Positions 15,435 to 16,744 of a stretch of DNA of 16,744 nt are shown here, in pieces. Both the position numbers and the translations under genes were made by a program. The notes under the pieces were generated by a model, which worked only from the letters and a program-made list of their open reading frames with translations, searched no databases and had not been told where the DNA came from. Origin of the DNA: Bacillota bacterium (lineage in GTDB: Bacteria > Bacillota_E > JAJZYS01 > JAJYTV01); assembly GCA_021845645.1 (NCBI GenBank), contig JAJZVM010000085.1, forward strand, positions 1 to 16,744. The letters are read 5' to 3'. The stretch's first letter is position 1. Each line of letters opens with the position of its first letter.

Positions 15435-15811
15435 GCTGGAAGCTCGGCATGCTATGGGGGATTCTCCTCACCATCATCGAATGGCTGGGCTACCTGGCCG
15501 CCCGCGGCGGCCTGCCTGAGGCACCGACATGGGTCTCGCTGCTCACCCTTGCCGTGTTCGGTTACGTCGGATACACCGCGTTCAGGGCATCGGGAAGCTT
15601 CGTGCAGGCAACCCTGACGGCCATGCTGGCCGGCATCGTCGCCGGGATCCTGGGTTCTTTCACCCTCTTTCTGGCACCGCAGGCGAACGTGCTCGGCAGC
15701 GTGGTCCTGATCATCGAGACAGGCTTCGCGACCGCCCTCTTCGCCTTGGCTCTCGGAGCCGTGGGCGTGACGGTCGCGCGTGTACAGCAGAGCTTCAGGC
15801 ATTCTAAGTAG
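15431..15811 (+). CDS. Small integral membrane protein, unknown function
   Basis: 126 aa with four hydrophobic segments (about residues 5-24, 35-52, 60-82, 89-117) and a short basic tail (RVQQSFRHSK). No enzymatic motif is visible and I do not recognise the family. The layout resembles small four-helix membrane proteins common in Bacillota (for example the TIGR04086 kind), but this is only a topology match. The ATG at 15431 lacks its own ribosome binding site; no other start exists in frame nearby, and coupling to a 7-codon frame at 15411 is possible. It ends 16 bases before glpX and is likely co-transcribed with it. Confidence 0.7.
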   Translation: MSWKLGMLWGILLTIIEWLGYLAARGGLPEAPTWVSLLTLAVFGYVGYTAFRASGSFVQATLTAMLAGIVAGILGSFTLFLAPQANVLGSVVLIIETGFATALFALALGAVGVTVARVQQSFRHSK

Positions 15812-15827
15812 CACTGGGGGGATCGCC

Positions 15828-16744
15828 GTGCTGCAGGGTTACTGGGCACAGCTTCTTGAGGTCACCGAGGAAGCGGCAATTGCGGCCTTGCCGCTCTGCG
15901 GCCTGGGAGACAAGACAGCGGCCGACCAGGCCGCCGTCGACGGCATGCACCGTGCGTTTGCGCGAGCCGCGCTCAAGGCGCGCGTCGCGATCGGCGAGGG
16001 CGAGATGGACGAGGCGCCGATGCTCTACATCGGCGAAGAGATGGGTGGCGGGGGGCCGGAATGCGATATCGCCGTCGATCCGCTCGAGGGCACCACGCTC
16101 ACGGCGGAGAGCCAGCCGGGAGCCATGACCGTTCTCGCGGCTGGTCCTCGCGATGCACTGCTGCACGCCCCGGACATGTACATGGAAAAGTTTTGTGCGG
16201 GGCCTGCGGCTCGGGGCAGACTGGATCCGCAGGCGCCGCTCTCCGAAAACTTGCGGCTCCTGGCGCGGACACTCGGCAAGGCCCCCGCCGAACTGCGGGT
16301 CGCGTTGCTGGATCGCCCACGGCACAAGGAGATCCTCGCGGAACTGCGCAAGGCAGGGGCCAAGGTGCGGCTGCTGCCGGCAGGCGACGTCGGGCCGGCG
16401 GTCGCCACCTGCCTGCCCGATGGCGACCTCGACCTCGTGGTCGGCACGGGCGGCGCGCCGGAGGGCGTCATTGCCGCCGCCGCTGTCCGATGCCTCGGGG
16501 GCGAGTTCTGGTGCCGGCTTTCGCCGGAGGGCGAGGACGAGCGTCGGCGCATGGTCGAGATGCTCGGTGCGGAGGCCGGCCGGCTCATGCTGCTCCAGGA
16601 AGTGGTGCGCTCCGACGATCTCGTGTTCGCCGCCACGTCCGTCACGGACTCGGTGGCTGGGCCGGCGCCTTGCGCGGCCCTTCACGGCAGCTACATCCAT
16701 TCGCTTGTGGTCGCAGGCGGCGTGGTGCGGCGTGTTCGCCGCTT
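15828..16744 (+). CDS. glpX: Class II fructose-1,6-bisphosphatase, GlpX family (3' end cut by window edge)
   Basis: 305 codons are present from the GTG at 15828, which follows a GGGGGGAT ribosome binding site; the frame runs off the window. The enzyme dephosphorylates fructose-1,6-bisphosphate in gluconeogenesis. Motifs match GlpX closely. GDKTAADQAAVDGM carries D33, AIGEGEMDEAPMLYIGEEMG carries E57, and DIAVDPLEGTT carries D84, E87 and T89, one residue short of E. coli D85/E88/T90. APDMYMEKF and GTGGAPEGVIAAAAVRCLGGEF follow. Differences from the consensus as I recall it are GLGDK for GRGDK and VTDS for VTDG near the end. Some family members also hydrolyse sedoheptulose-1,7-bisphosphate, and sequence alone cannot exclude this. 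It lies 16 bases after the small membrane protein gene. Confidence 0.92.
   Translation, partial: MLQGYWAQLLEVTEEAAIAALPLCGLGDKTAADQAAVDGMHRAFARAALKARVAIGEGEMDEAPMLYIGEEMGGGGPECDIAVDPLEGTTLTAESQPGAMTVLAAGPRDALLHAPDMYMEKFCAGPAARGRLDPQAPLSENLRLLARTLGKAPAELRVALLDRPRHKEILAELRKAGAKVRLLPAGDVGPAVATCLPDGDLDLVVGTGGAPEGVIAAAAVRCLGGEFWCRLSPEGEDERRRMVEMLGAEAGRLMLLQEVVRSDDLVFAATSVTDSVAGPAPCAALHGSYIHSLVVAGGVVRRVRR

Overview
The window is GC-rich (roughly two thirds G+C by eye), and its genes are tightly packed on both strands. Many genes start with GTG or TTG behind strong AGGAGG-type ribosome binding sites. Several features point to a high-GC, endospore-type Bacillota (Alicyclobacillus-, Sulfobacillus- or Thermaerobacter-like): a NiaR-type niacin repressor, a ydaO-class c-di-AMP riboswitch, a SpoIID/LytB protein, a KamA aminomutase and a GlpX-type fructose bisphosphatase. 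The lineage is an inference. No rRNA, tRNA, IS element, CRISPR array or phage gene was seen.

Layout. 1-248: end of a family 5 solute-binding protein, then a terminator hairpin. 400-2178: an NCS1-family permease facing a NiaR repressor tail-to-tail, with a 71-bp overlap; an inverted repeat covers the permease promoter. 2351-3520: a membrane-anchored NodB-type polysaccharide deacetylase, closed by a strong hairpin shared with the gene facing it. 3578-4018 (minus): a small putative Myb/SANT plus coiled-coil protein, divergent from a secreted SpoIID/LytB protein (4298-6031). 5998-11334 (minus): in transcription order, a 61-aa protein, kamA (lysine 2,3-aminomutase), a GH15 glucoamylase/trehalase-type enzyme, then a c-di-AMP riboswitch with terminator and otsA. 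11613-13570 (plus): a MacB/LolCDE-type ABC pair behind about 220 nt of unassigned, foldable DNA. 13591-15174 (minus): murJ, lipid II flippase. 15431 to the end (plus): a small membrane protein and a truncated glpX.

How the genes may work together. The stretch from 5998 to 11021 reads as a compatible-solute locus. OtsA makes trehalose-6-phosphate, the GH15 enzyme carries a trehalase-like N-terminal domain, and KamA makes beta-lysine, the precursor of the osmolyte N-epsilon-acetyl-beta-lysine. The otsA leader carries a recognisable c-di-AMP aptamer, which ties trehalose synthesis to the second messenger that Gram-positive bacteria use for turgor control. The NiaR/permease pair suggests a niacin-uptake module with an NCS1 carrier in place of the usual NiaP. 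The deacetylase, SpoIID-like protein and MurJ give the rest of the window a cell-envelope or sporulation flavour.
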